64,000 nucleotides of DNA from NCBI RefSeq assembly GCF_014874095.1, contig NZ_JADBEB010000001.1, forward strand, positions 2,790,001 through 2,854,000. Reading direction: 5' to 3'. Origin of the DNA: Plantactinospora soyae. Its GTDB lineage: Bacteria; Actinomycetota; Actinomycetes; Mycobacteriales; Micromonosporaceae. The position numbers and the translations under genes are program-made. Positions 54,232 through 62,782 of the stretch are shown in pieces. Positions within the stretch are counted from its first letter, which is position 1. Each line of letters starts with the position of its first letter. The notes under the pieces were generated by a model. That model had not been told where the DNA came from. It ran no database searches and saw only the letters and a program-made list of their open reading frames with translations.

Positions 54232-55833
54232 GTGGCCGAGAAGACGGCCACCCTCCCGGAGGATCGTGCTGGCCGGGAAGTCTCCCAGGAGACTCCCCGG
54301 CCACCGCGTTCGGTCGGGCTGGGTGGGCAAATCGGAAAGACAACGGCGCTCGCGGTCACCATCGCGCTGGCCGTGTGGGCGGCGTTCCCGCTGATCGAGC
54401 GCCGGTTGTGGGTCGGCCTCGCCATCGAGGTCGGCGTGGTCGCGGTGGTCTGCTACGTCTACCTGTCGCCCCGCCGGGTGCCGATGAAGTACCTGCTCCC
54501 CGGCACCCTGCTGCTGATCGCCTTCCAGGTGGTCCCGGTGCTGTACACCGTCGGCACCGCGGTCACCAATTTCGGCGACGGGCACCGGGGCAGCAAGGAC
54601 GAGGCGATCATCGCGATCCAGACCTCGTCGGTGAGCCGGGTGCCGGGCTCGACCGAGTACGCGCTCTCGGTCGCGACCCGGGGCGTACCCGCCAGCGACC
54701 CGCTGCTGTTCCTGCTCGTCGATCCGGCCGGTGCCGCCTTCGTCGGCGACTCCGCCGGGCTGCGGCCACTGTCCGGGGCGACCGTCGCAGGTGGGCGGAT
54801 CACCGCGGCCGAGGGCTACAACCTGCTGGGCATCGGCCAGTCCGCCGCCCGGGGTGCGGAGATCACCGCCTTCACGGTGCCCACCGATCGCGGCGCGATC
54901 CGGGCCCAGGGCATCTCCGGCGCGTACGAGGGCCAGGCCGGCCAGCTCTACGACGCCGGCTGCGACTGCGTCCGGGAAGCCGCCACCGGCAGGCAGTGGC
55001 GGGCCGACGACGCCGAGGGCGCCTTCGTGAACGAGGCGGGGGAGCGGCTGGTTCAGGGCTGGCGGGTCAACGTCGGCCTCGCCAACTTCACCCGGGTGGT
55101 CACCGACCCGACCATCGCCGGCCCGTTCGCCGGCATCCTGGTCTGGAACCTCGCCTTCGCGGCCGCCTCGGCCCTCGGCACGTTCGCGCTCGGGCTGCTC
55201 TGCGCGCTGGCGCTGCACTCGCCCAGGCTCCGGGGCCGCCGGATCTACCAGGTCCTGCTCATCCTGCCGTACGCGATGCCGTCGTTCGCGATGCTGCTGA
55301 TCTGGCGGGACATCTTCAACACCGACTTCGGCCTGCTCAACCGGATGCTCGACCTGAACGTCGACTGGTTCGGCGGCACCTGGTCGGCCCGGGTCGCGGT
55401 GATCCTGGTCCAGCTGTGGCTCGGCTACCCGTACATGTTCCTGGTCGCCACCGGGGCACTGCAGGCGATCCCGAAGGAGGTGGGCGAGGCCGCCGAGATG
55501 GACGGCGCCGGGCCGTGGCAGCGGTTCCGCCGCGTCACCCTGCCGCTGCTGCTGGTCGCGCTCTCCCCGCTGCTGATCTCGTCGTTCGCGTTCAACTTCA
55601 ACAACTTCACCGCCGTCTACCTGACCACCGAGGGAGCGCCGTTCCCGGCCGACAACTCCAGTGCCGGCGGAACGGACCTGCTGATCACGTACATGTTCCG
55701 GCTGGCCTTCGACGCCCAGGGTGCCCAGTACGGCTTCGCCGCCGCGATCTCGGTAGTCATCTTCACCATCGTCGCGATCATCTCGGCGGTCACCTTCCGC
55801 CGGACCCGGGCCCAGGAAGAGGTGTACTCTTGA
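54232..55833 (+). CDS. malF: Maltodextrin ABC permease MalF
   Basis: Membrane permease of 533 residues. Three N-terminal helices (two before LSPRRVPMKYLLPGTLLLIAF) are followed by a large external domain of about 190 residues, as in E. coli MalF, and then five helices. The EAA loop that docks the ATPase is EVGEAAEMDGAGPWQRFRRVTLPLL. GTG start with GGAGG about 8 bases upstream, 19 bases after malE. The stop TGA (55831-55833) overlaps the right end of the tnpB element (TTGAC at 55830). No ATPase gene is present; actinomycetes often use a shared MsiK. Confidence 0.93.
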   Translation: MAEKTATLPEDRAGREVSQETPRPPRSVGLGGQIGKTTALAVTIALAVWAAFPLIERRLWVGLAIEVGVVAVVCYVYLSPRRVPMKYLLPGTLLLIAFQVVPVLYTVGTAVTNFGDGHRGSKDEAIIAIQTSSVSRVPGSTEYALSVATRGVPASDPLLFLLVDPAGAAFVGDSAGLRPLSGATVAGGRITAAEGYNLLGIGQSAARGAEITAFTVPTDRGAIRAQGISGAYEGQAGQLYDAGCDCVREAATGRQWRADDAEGAFVNEAGERLVQGWRVNVGLANFTRVVTDPTIAGPFAGILVWNLAFAAASALGTFALGLLCALALHSPRLRGRRIYQVLLILPYAMPSFAMLLIWRDIFNTDFGLLNRMLDLNVDWFGGTWSARVAVILVQLWLGYPYMFLVATGALQAIPKEVGEAAEMDGAGPWQRFRRVTLPLLLVALSPLLISSFAFNFNNFTAVYLTTEGAPFPADNSSAGGTDLLITYMFRLAFDAQGAQYGFAAAISVVIFTIVAIISAVTFRRTRAQEEVYS

Positions 55834-55990
55834 CGTCTTCCACAGCCCTAATGGGCGGGGATTCCCTCGGTCGCCCTTGGGTTTTCCTGCTTCGGCACCG
55901 ACTGCCTCGTCCGGGCGTCCGCCCGTTGAGGTCTTACACCGGCTCCACAGGCCGTGACGGAGAGCCCCTCCGCCAGAATGTTGCGGGCCG
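55830..55990 (-). ncRNA. Candidate TnpB guide (omega) RNA
   Basis: In IS605-type elements an RNA overlapping the 3' end of tnpB and the right end guides TnpB, and the bases just outside the right end act as the guide. Here that RNA would run leftward through the tnpB 3' end and the hairpin at 55845-55856. Its guide would begin AGTACACCTCTTCC (from about 55828 leftward), antisense to the end of malF. The right-end stem is imperfect (GGGCTGTGG against CCCCGCCC), so folding is weaker than in canonical elements. The 5' end is not defined. Confidence 0.4.
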
Positions 55991-57065
55991 CGTTGACGTC
56001 GCGGTCGTGGACGGTGCCGCATCGGCAGGTCCACGTCCGCACGTCCAGCGGCATCCGCTGCGCGAGAACACCACACGTCGAGCACAGCTTCGACGACGGG
56101 AACCAACGGTCCACAACTATCAGGTTCCGGCCGTACCAGTCGGCTTTGTATTCGACCATGGTGCGGAACTGCCGCCAGGCCGCATCACTGATCGCACGGG
56201 CCAGAGTGTGATTTTTGACCATGTTACGCACGGTCAGGTCCTCGATCACGATCGTTTGGTTGTCACGAACGAGTCGAGTGGTCAGTTTGTGCAGGTGGTC
56301 CCGACGCCGGTCGGTGATCCGCGCGTGGATCCGGGCCACCCTCAACCGGGCCCTGGCCCGATTCACCGACCCCTTCTCCTTACGTGCGAGCTGGCGCTGG
56401 GCGCGGGCCAGCGCGGACCGGTCGGCGCGTTCGTGGCGCGGGTTGGTGACCTTCTCACCGGTACTCAACGTCAGCAGGCTGTCCAGTCCGGCGTCCACCC
56501 CAACAGCCGTGTTGACGGCCGGGACCGGTTCGATCACATCGTCGCAGAGCAGGGACACGAACCAGCGTCCGGCCGCGTCCTGGCACACCGTCACCGTGGA
56601 CGGCGACGCACCCTCAGGCAACGGCCGCGACCACACGATGTCCAACGGCTCTACCATCTTCGCCAGAGTCAGCCGGCCGTCGCGGCAGCGGAACCCGCTG
56701 GTGGTGTACTCCGCCGACTTCCGCGACTTCTTCCTGGACTTGAAGCTCGGGTACCGGGCCCGGTTGGCGAAGAAGTTGACGAACGCGCCCTGCAGGTGCC
56801 GCAGGGCCTGCTGCAACGGCACCGACGACACCTCGTTGAGGAACGCCAGTTCCTCGGTCCTCTTCCACCCGGTGAGCATCGCACTGGTCGCGTTGTAGGT
56901 GATCCGTTCCCGCCGCAGGACCCACGCCTCGGTACGGGCCTGCAGCGCCAGGTTGTAGACCCTCCGGACGCACCCGAACGTACGCGACAGCTCCGCTGCC
57001 TGCGCCTCGGTCGGGTAGAAGCGGTACCTGAACGCCCGCTTCACGGTCCTGGACACGGTCCACAC
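55848..57065 (-). CDS. tnpB: TnpB RNA-guided nuclease
   Basis: IS605-family accessory protein, ancestor of Cas12, 405 residues. N-terminal KRAFRYRFYPTEAQAAELSRTFGCVRRVYN, then the RuvC pieces: VGVDAGLDSLLTL (Asp191), IVIEDLTVRNM (Glu275) and HDRDVNAARNIL (Asp354/Asp356). The zinc ribbon has Cys328, Cys331, Cys347 and Cys349. All key residues are present and there is no internal stop, so it may be active. The start is uncertain by a few codons (GTG 57065 or one near VKRAFRY). It is antisense to the mal operon and would be transcribed against it. Confidence 0.93.
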   Translation of the reverse strand: MWTVSRTVKRAFRYRFYPTEAQAAELSRTFGCVRRVYNLALQARTEAWVLRRERITYNATSAMLTGWKRTEELAFLNEVSSVPLQQALRHLQGAFVNFFANRARYPSFKSRKKSRKSAEYTTSGFRCRDGRLTLAKMVEPLDIVWSRPLPEGASPSTVTVCQDAAGRWFVSLLCDDVIEPVPAVNTAVGVDAGLDSLLTLSTGEKVTNPRHERADRSALARAQRQLARKEKGSVNRARARLRVARIHARITDRRRDHLHKLTTRLVRDNQTIVIEDLTVRNMVKNHTLARAISDAAWRQFRTMVEYKADWYGRNLIVVDRWFPSSKLCSTCGVLAQRMPLDVRTWTCRCGTVHDRDVNAARNILAEGLSVTACGAGVRPQRADARTRQSVPKQENPRATEGIPAH

Positions 57066-57211
57066 GTTAGCGAACCAGCTGGTGAGCCCTGCGGTGGCGC
57101 GCGGGTAGACGCCTATCCGCCTTGGCGGCGGATCGGCTATCCCTGCCCTGCTCCGCAGGAGTCCCGTTTCCTCTCCGGCCTGAAGGTCGGAGTATCCACG
57201 GAAGGAATCCG

Positions 57212-58057
57212 ATGACCTGGGTAAAGAGTGTCGGCTGGCGACACCTGGTCGGAGTCGGTGCCGTCCTCTTCTCCCTCTTCCCGATCGTCTTCGTGGTCTC
57301 GGCGGCGCTGAACCCGCTCGGCACCCTCTCCTCCAGCGAACTGCTGCCGACCGGGTTCACCGCCCGGAACTTCCTCGACCTGTTCGCCGAGCACGCCTTC
57401 GCCCGCTGGTACGGCAACTCGCTGCTGATCGCCGGCCTGGCGTCCGGCGCGGCGGTGTTCATCTCCATGCTGGCCGCGTACGCGTTCAGCCGGATGCGGT
57501 TCCGGGGCCGCCGGGTGGGACTGCTGTCCCTGCTGATGATCCAGATGTTTCCGCAGTTCCTGGCGATCGTGACGATCTACCTGATGTTCACCACGATCAC
57601 CGAGTACTGGCCGGCGATCGGGTTCAACACCGCCTGGGGCCTGATCATCCTCTACCTCGGCGGTGCGCTCGGGGTGAACACCTGGCTGATGAAGGGCTTC
57701 TTCGACACTGTGCCGAAGGAACTCGACGAGTCGGCCACGATGGACGGCGCGTCACACGCGCAGGCGTTCTTCCGGATCATCCTGCCCCTGGTCATGCCGA
57801 TCATCGCCGTCACCGGGCTGCTCGTCTTCATCGCCACCATCAACGAGTTCCTCCTGGCCAACATCTTCCTGACCGACACCAACGCCAAGACCCTGCCGGT
57901 CGGGCTCTACGGGCTGCTCGGCGGCGAGTCCCGGAACGTCAACTTCGGGGTCTTCTGCGCCGGTTCGCTGCTCACCGCGATCCCGACGGTGCTGGTCTTC
58001 CAGTTCCTCCAGCGGTACATCGTGAGCGGGCTGACCGCCGGCTCGGTGAAGGGGTGA
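57212..58057 (+). CDS. malG: Maltodextrin ABC permease MalG
   Basis: Permease of 281 residues with six helices. The EAA-type loop reads KELDESATMDGASHAQAFFRIILPLV. SAALNPLGTLSS follows the first helix as is usual for MalG. ATG 57212 has GGAAGG about 7 bases upstream. Its operon partner malF ends 1.4 kb upstream because of the inserted tnpB element; the ribosome site and start are intact, but transcription must cross the element. The stop overlaps the start of the next gene (GTGA). Confidence 0.92.
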   Translation: MTWVKSVGWRHLVGVGAVLFSLFPIVFVVSAALNPLGTLSSSELLPTGFTARNFLDLFAEHAFARWYGNSLLIAGLASGAAVFISMLAAYAFSRMRFRGRRVGLLSLLMIQMFPQFLAIVTIYLMFTTITEYWPAIGFNTAWGLIILYLGGALGVNTWLMKGFFDTVPKELDESATMDGASHAQAFFRIILPLVMPIIAVTGLLVFIATINEFLLANIFLTDTNAKTLPVGLYGLLGGESRNVNFGVFCAGSLLTAIPTVLVFQFLQRYIVSGLTAGSVKG

Positions 58058-59892
58058 GCATGCTCGGCCTGCCGCACCACGACGGCTCGGCCCGGTACGT
58101 CCCGAACCAGGCCCCCGGGCTGGGCGAGACGGTGCCGGTGTTCGTCCGGACCTCCGCGTCGGTCCGGACCGTCCGGATCCGGTCGGTCGCCGACGGTGAA
58201 CCTCGGTACGGCACGGCCGTCCTCGACCGGGAGGCCGGCGGCGTCCGGTGGTGGCGGGCCGAGGTCGAGGTCCGCAACCCGGTGACGAACTACCGCTTCC
58301 TGGTCGACTCCGGGCCGACCGGCGGCGGGCAGCGGTGGCTTCACGCGCGCGGCGTCGTCGGGTACGACGTACCGGACAACACCGACTTCAGGCTGGTGGC
58401 GTACGACCCGCCGCCGGAGTGGGTCCGGGACGCCGTGGTCTACCAGATCTTCCCGGACCGGTTCGCCCGCTCGGCCGGCGCCGCCGAGCGGGACCCGCCG
58501 GACTGGGCCATCCCGTGCGACTGGGACCGGACCCCGGTGATCGGCCGTGGACCCGAGACGCCGTACCAGTTCTACGGTGGCGACCTGGACGGGATCACCG
58601 AGCGGCTGGACCACCTGGACCGGCTCGGGGTGAACACCGTCTACCTGACCCCGATCTTCCCGGCCCGCTCCAACCACCGGTACGACGCCGCCGGGTTCGA
58701 CCGGGTCGATCCGCTGCTCGGCGGCGACGCCGCGCTGGCCCGGCTCGCCGACGCCGTACACGGCCGGGGGTGGCGGCTGCTCGGCGACGTCACCAGCAAC
58801 CACACCGGCGACAGCCACCGGTGGTTCGTCGACGCGATCTCCGACGTCGGCTCCCCGGAGCGCGAGATGTACTACTTCGACGACGGCGGCGACTACGAAT
58901 CGTGGCTGGGCGTGAAGTCGCTGCCGAAGCTGAACTGGGGCAGTGCCGAGCTGCGGCGACGGTTCCACACCGGTCCGGACTCGGTGCTGGCCCGGTGGCT
59001 GCGCCCGCCGTACGGGCTGGACGGCTGGCGGGTGGACGTGGCCAACATGACCGGTCGGCGCGGGCGGGACGCGTACACCACCGAGGTGGCGGTCGCGCTG
59101 CGCCGGGCGGTGACCGAGGCCCGGCCGGACGGGTTGATCGTCGCCGAGCACTGCCACGACTTCACCGGTGACCTGGACGCCGACGGCTGGCAGGGCACGA
59201 TGAACTACGCCGGCTTCCTCCGTCCGGTGTGGAGTTGGCTGCGCTGTGCCGAGGTGGACCTGCCGGACTTCCTCGGCGTACCGGACGGGGTGCCGAGGCG
59301 GGACGGGCCGGAGGTGCTGGCCACGATGCGGGCGTTCGGATCGCTGGTCTCCTGGCGGGCGCTGGCCGCGTCGTGGCTGCTGCTCGGCTCGCACGACTCG
59401 GCCCGGATCCGGACCGTGGTCGGCGACGCCGCCCGGCAGGAGGTCGCGGTCGGGCTGCTCTGCACCCTGCCCGGTACGCCGATGATCTTCGCCGGTGACG
59501 AGCTCGGACTGACCGGGCGCAACGGCGAGGACTCGCGTACCCCGATGCCCTGGCGGCGGCCGGAGACCTGGGACCGGGGCACGTTCGACCGGTACCGGGC
59601 ACTGGTCGCGCTGCGCCGGAGCGAGCCTGAACTGCGGCACGGCGGCCTGCGCTGGGCGTACGCCGACGCGGACAGCCTGGTCTTCCTGCGTGAGGGGCCG
59701 GCCGGGTCGCTGCTGGTGCTGGCCCGCCGCGCGTCCGCCGAACCGGTACGCCTGGTCGGGGCGGCGTCCGGGGCGGGCGGTGTCGAGGGCGTCAACCTGT
59801 ACGGCGGAGCGCCCGACCTGCACCCGGATCCGAGCGGTGCGCTGACCCTGCCCGGTGACGGGCCCACCTTCCAGGTCTGGCGGATGTCCTGA
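58054..59892 (+). CDS. GH13 maltogenic amylase/neopullulanase
   Basis: Cytoplasmic alpha-glucan hydrolase of 612 residues. An N-terminal beta domain (about 1-120, CBM34-like, VFVRTSASVRTVRIRS and FLVDSG) precedes the catalytic barrel: VVYQIFPDRFARS, GDVTSNHTGD (region I), GWRVDVANM (II, Asp), IVAEHCHDF (III, Glu) and LLGSHDSARIRT (IV). MPWRRPETWD follows near the C-terminal domain. Starts at GTG 58054, overlapping the malG stop, or ATG 58060. It probably cuts maltodextrins brought in by MalEFG. Confidence 0.92.
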   Translation: MSMLGLPHHDGSARYVPNQAPGLGETVPVFVRTSASVRTVRIRSVADGEPRYGTAVLDREAGGVRWWRAEVEVRNPVTNYRFLVDSGPTGGGQRWLHARGVVGYDVPDNTDFRLVAYDPPPEWVRDAVVYQIFPDRFARSAGAAERDPPDWAIPCDWDRTPVIGRGPETPYQFYGGDLDGITERLDHLDRLGVNTVYLTPIFPARSNHRYDAAGFDRVDPLLGGDAALARLADAVHGRGWRLLGDVTSNHTGDSHRWFVDAISDVGSPEREMYYFDDGGDYESWLGVKSLPKLNWGSAELRRRFHTGPDSVLARWLRPPYGLDGWRVDVANMTGRRGRDAYTTEVAVALRRAVTEARPDGLIVAEHCHDFTGDLDADGWQGTMNYAGFLRPVWSWLRCAEVDLPDFLGVPDGVPRRDGPEVLATMRAFGSLVSWRALAASWLLLGSHDSARIRTVVGDAARQEVAVGLLCTLPGTPMIFAGDELGLTGRNGEDSRTPMPWRRPETWDRGTFDRYRALVALRRSEPELRHGGLRWAYADADSLVFLREGPAGSLLVLARRASAEPVRLVGAASGAGGVEGVNLYGGAPDLHPDPSGALTLPGDGPTFQVWRMS

Positions 59893-59919
59893 CCCTGAGC
59901 AGGGCGGGGTCGCCGCCGA

Positions 59920-60675
59920 TCAGGGCACCTGGGGGTCGATCACCTCACGCATCCGGTTGATCTCGACGGCCTGTTCGAAGGCGATGTTCCGGGCCAGCTC
60001 CCGGATCTGCGGATCCACCCCGGCGGTGAGTACGGCCTGGGCCATCTGGATGGCGCCCTGGTGGTGTGCGCTCATCATCTCGATGAACATCCGGTCGAAC
60101 GCCGTCCCGGTCGCCGAGGTGAGCGCGGCGATCGCCGCCGGGCTCTGCATGCCGTGCATCGTGTGGTGCTCGTGGCCGGACTCCACGTCGGGGGGCAGAC
60201 TCCGGTCCCGCAGCCAGCTCCGCAGCACCTCGACCTCGGGCTGCTGGCTGGCCCTGATCCGGTCGGCGACCGAGATGACCCCGGTGCCGCCGGCCCGGGT
60301 CGGTACCAGGGCGGCCATCTGCAGGGCCTGCTCGTGGTGCGGGACCATCATCTGGACGAAGAGGACGTCGGCGCTGTTGTGCCGGGGACCGGACTGGGGG
60401 GTGAGCTGGTTCGGCGCGACCACGTCGGCCGACTCGCCGGGTCGGCCGGGGCGGATCACCGGCACGGTCGACCCGACCGGGCTGGGCGGGGTGCTGGGCG
60501 TGGTCGTACTTCCGGTGGTGGGATCCGGTCCGGGCCGGGCGGTCGGGGTCTCGTCGGTCGGGCCCACGACGAGGGCGATCCCGATGGCCAGCACCACCGC
60601 CGTCGCCTCCACGAGCGTCACGAGCACGATCGCGGGCCGACGATCGCCCTGTTTTCCGTTCCTGGCGAACACCAC
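59920..60675 (-). CDS. DUF305 secreted/membrane-anchored protein
   Basis: Protein of 251 residues with one N-terminal membrane helix (AIVLVTLVEATAVVLAIGIALVV), a Thr/Pro-rich spacer and a four-helix DUF305 domain carrying two copies of the family motif: FVQMMVPHHEQALQM and FIEMMSAHHQGAIQM. A HEHHTMHGM His/Met cluster lies between them. DUF305 proteins are often linked to copper handling, and the Met/His clusters fit metal binding. No copper gene is adjacent. Confidence 0.92.
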   Translation of the reverse strand: MVFARNGKQGDRRPAIVLVTLVEATAVVLAIGIALVVGPTDETPTARPGPDPTTGSTTTPSTPPSPVGSTVPVIRPGRPGESADVVAPNQLTPQSGPRHNSADVLFVQMMVPHHEQALQMAALVPTRAGGTGVISVADRIRASQQPEVEVLRSWLRDRSLPPDVESGHEHHTMHGMQSPAAIAALTSATGTAFDRMFIEMMSAHHQGAIQMAQAVLTAGVDPQIRELARNIAFEQAVEINRMREVIDPQVP

Positions 60676-60909
60676 AGCGTGACTCCCGTCCGCCGCCGGC
60701 CGGTCGCGGCGTAGCCGGGGCTTTCCACCCGGGACCGGTGTGTCCGGCCACGGGGTCGGCCGATGGTAGCCCGCCCGGACGGAGCCGTGGAAGCTTCGGC
60801 GGTGTGGCGGACCGGCCGAGGTCAGAGGGGATAGCTCGGCGCGACGACAAGATCGCCCCGGGTGTCGACCAGCGCGGCGCCGGGTCGACTCAGGACGCCC
60901 GGGCCACGG

Positions 60910-61527
60910 TCAACCGTCGGCGCGGCCCTGGGTGGCGATCAGTGCCCGTACGCCACTCAGGTACGTCTTCCGGTCCGGGCCGGCGGCCAGCAGGCGTTGC
61001 AGGGCGAAGCCCGGGATCATGCCGAACAGGACGGCGCCCACCGCCTCGGGATCGGCGTCCGGGGGCAGCTCCCCGGCCTGCTGCGCCCGCCGGGCGAGGG
61101 CGACGAATCGGGCTCGGGTCCCGCCGTACATCCGCGCGACGAAGTCGGCCAGCTCGGGATCGCGGAGCGACTCGGCCCAGACCTGGATGGCGAGCGGGAA
61201 GAGGCCGTCCGGGGCGACCTGGGCCTCGACGAACGCGAGTGCCCGGTCCACCGCGTCGACCAGTGGTGGCGGCGGCTCCTCCTCGGCGATGGCCGCGAAG
61301 AGTTCGTCCGCGTCGTCGAGGACCGATCCGGCGATCGAGCTGACCAGCTCCTGCTTGCTCCGGAAGTAGCGGTAGACCGCGCCGACCGACAGGCCGGCCT
61401 CGCTGATCACATCCTGCATCGAGGTGGCGTGGAAACCGTTGCGCAGGAAGCAGCGCCGGGCGGCGTCGAGGATCTGCTGCCGTCGGGCGGCGAGGTGTTC
61501 GTCGGAGACACGTGGCACGCCGCACAT
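60910..61527 (-). CDS. TetR-family repressor (AcrR-like)
   Basis: Repressor of 205 residues with helix-turn-helix LAARRQQILDAARRCFLRNGFHATSMQDVISEAGLSVGAVYRYFRSKQELV. The C-terminal ligand domain is variable. It is divergent from a membrane protein gene, and two palindromes, GAACG-CT-CGTTC (61536-61547) and AACGAA-CA-TTCGTT (61588-61601), lie between the starts. Likely autoregulated and controlling the divergent gene. ATG 61527; a start at VSDEHL is possible. Confidence 0.92.
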   Translation of the reverse strand: MCGVPRVSDEHLAARRQQILDAARRCFLRNGFHATSMQDVISEAGLSVGAVYRYFRSKQELVSSIAGSVLDDADELFAAIAEEEPPPPLVDAVDRALAFVEAQVAPDGLFPLAIQVWAESLRDPELADFVARMYGGTRARFVALARRAQQAGELPPDADPEAVGAVLFGMIPGFALQRLLAAGPDRKTYLSGVRALIATQGRADG

Positions 61528-61532
61528 TGTAA

Positions 61533-61601
61533 AACGAACGCTCGTTCTTGACGCCGCCGGCGATGGCGGGGAACCTGTTCTAAAGAGAACGAACATTCGT
61601 T
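61533..61601. promoter_or_regulatory. Two TetR palindromes in divergent promoter
   Basis: GAACGCTCGTTC (61536-61547) lies 9 bases upstream of the tetR start. AACGAACATTCGTT (61588-61601) lies 26 bases upstream of the membrane-protein start. Both share AACGAAC-N-TTCGTT-like halves; centre distance is about 53 bases, or five helical turns. Confidence 0.78.
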
Positions 61602-61627
61602 TTAGATCGCCACGAGGGAGTCGGAAG

Positions 61628-62683
61628 ATGAGTCGACCGTCGGTCCCACCGGAGCCGCCCCGCTCCGGGCACCGCCGCCCGCCGTACGCCGTCGCCGTAC
61701 TGGTCGCTGCCGGGGTGGTACTGCTGCAATCGCTCCTCGTACCGCTGTTCGCCGGTCCGGCGGCGAACCTGGAACCGCGCGACCTGCCCGTCGTCGTCGC
61801 CGGGCCGGCCCCGGCCACCGACGCGCTGATCGGGAAACTGACCGCGGCCGCCCCCGGGGCCTTCGAGGTGATCCGGTTGCCGGACGGTACGGCGGCAGAC
61901 CAGGCGCTGCGCGACCGCGAGGCGTACGCCGCGTTCGTGATCGGCCCGGACGGGCCGGCGCTGCACACCGCGAGCGGGGCCAGTCCGACGGTGACGGCGC
62001 TGCTCACCCAGTCCGCCGGGCAGCTCTCCGGCGGTCAGCCGCTTCGGGTGGTCGACGTGGTCCCCGCCGACCCGGACGATCCCCGGGGCGGCGGCTTCGC
62101 GGCCGGATTCCTGCCGCTCGCGTTGACCAGCATGGTGGCCGGGGTACTGCTGGCGCTCCTGGTCGCCAACCGGACCGCCCGGCTGGCCGGCCTGGTCAGC
62201 TTCGGACTGCTGGCCGGACTCGCCGGGCCGGTGGTGCTTCAGGGCTGGCTCGGTGTGCTCCCCGGCGACCACCTGGCCAACGGGGCCGCCATCGGGCTGG
62301 TCGGACTGGCCATCGCGGCCACCCTGAGCGGGCTCGGTACGGCGCTGGGCCGAGCCGGCCTGGCCCTCGGCGCGGTCCTGGTCTTCCTGGTCGGCAACCC
62401 GCTGTCCGCGGTCACCGCGGCGCCGGAGTTGCTGCCCCAGCCGTGGGGCGTGGTCGGCCAGTGGCTACCGGTGGGCGCCGGTGGCAGCCTGCTCCGCTCG
62501 ACGGCGTTCTTCGACGGCGCCGGCGCGGCGACACCGCTGCTGATCCTCGTCGGCTACGCCGTCGTCGGCCTGGTCCTGGTGGCCGTCGGCCGGGCCCGGC
62601 CGATCGGCCTCGGCCCCGCGCCGGCGGTCGGCACCACCGGAAGCGACGCGGGGAACGCCGACCTGGCGGCCAGCCGTAGTTGA
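61628..62683 (+). CDS. ABC-2/YhgE-like membrane protein
   Basis: Membrane protein of 351 residues with one N-terminal helix (PYAVAVLVAAGVVLLQSLLVPLF), an external domain of about 125 residues and five or six C-terminal helices beginning FAAGFLPLALTSMVAGVLLALLV. This layout matches the ABC-2/YhgE-Pip type permease-like proteins, though no ATPase is adjacent. A role in export or drug response is suggested by the divergent TetR repressor. ATG 61628 has GAGGGAG about 11 bases and GGAAG about 3 bases upstream. Confidence 0.8.
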   Translation: MSRPSVPPEPPRSGHRRPPYAVAVLVAAGVVLLQSLLVPLFAGPAANLEPRDLPVVVAGPAPATDALIGKLTAAAPGAFEVIRLPDGTAADQALRDREAYAAFVIGPDGPALHTASGASPTVTALLTQSAGQLSGGQPLRVVDVVPADPDDPRGGGFAAGFLPLALTSMVAGVLLALLVANRTARLAGLVSFGLLAGLAGPVVLQGWLGVLPGDHLANGAAIGLVGLAIAATLSGLGTALGRAGLALGAVLVFLVGNPLSAVTAAPELLPQPWGVVGQWLPVGAGGSLLRSTAFFDGAGAATPLLILVGYAVVGLVLVAVGRARPIGLGPAPAVGTTGSDAGNADLAASRS

Positions 62684-62782
62684 CCACGCTCGCCGGGTCA
62701 CGGCGGCGGCATCGTCGGCCGCCGTGGTCCGGCCGGTCGGCGGCCGGGCCGGGGGCGACGGCGCGGCTGCCGATGGGGCAGG

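Larger units (their letters stand above)
55830..57179 (-). mobile_element. tnpB-only IS605/IS1341-type element in mal operon
   Basis: An insertion of about 1.35 kb in antisense orientation separates malF from malG. Right end: on the minus strand the tnpB stop lies in the loop of GCCC-ATTA-GGGC (55845-55856), followed by GACGTCAA ending at 55830, the form of IS605-family right ends. Left end: a hairpin ATCCGCC/GGCGGAT at 57115-57133. The left boundary is inferred. If host sequence resumes at 57180, the empty site reads TAC-TCC-TGA, restoring the malF ending Tyr-Ser-stop and leaving the malG ribosome site intact. No tnpA is nearby, so it moves, if at all, with a transposase from elsewhere. Confidence 0.75.

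Noticed and set aside
57212-57224. TTAC (minus strand) at 57221-57224 as the left target of the tnpB element, making the malG start part of the element
   Set aside because: The rejoined site would end malF properly (TCG-TAA) but leave malG without any usable start codon, so the boundary near 57179 is preferred.
52968-59892. mal operon judged defective because it lacks an ATPase
   Set aside because: Actinomycetes commonly use a single shared MsiK ATPase encoded elsewhere, so absence here is normal.
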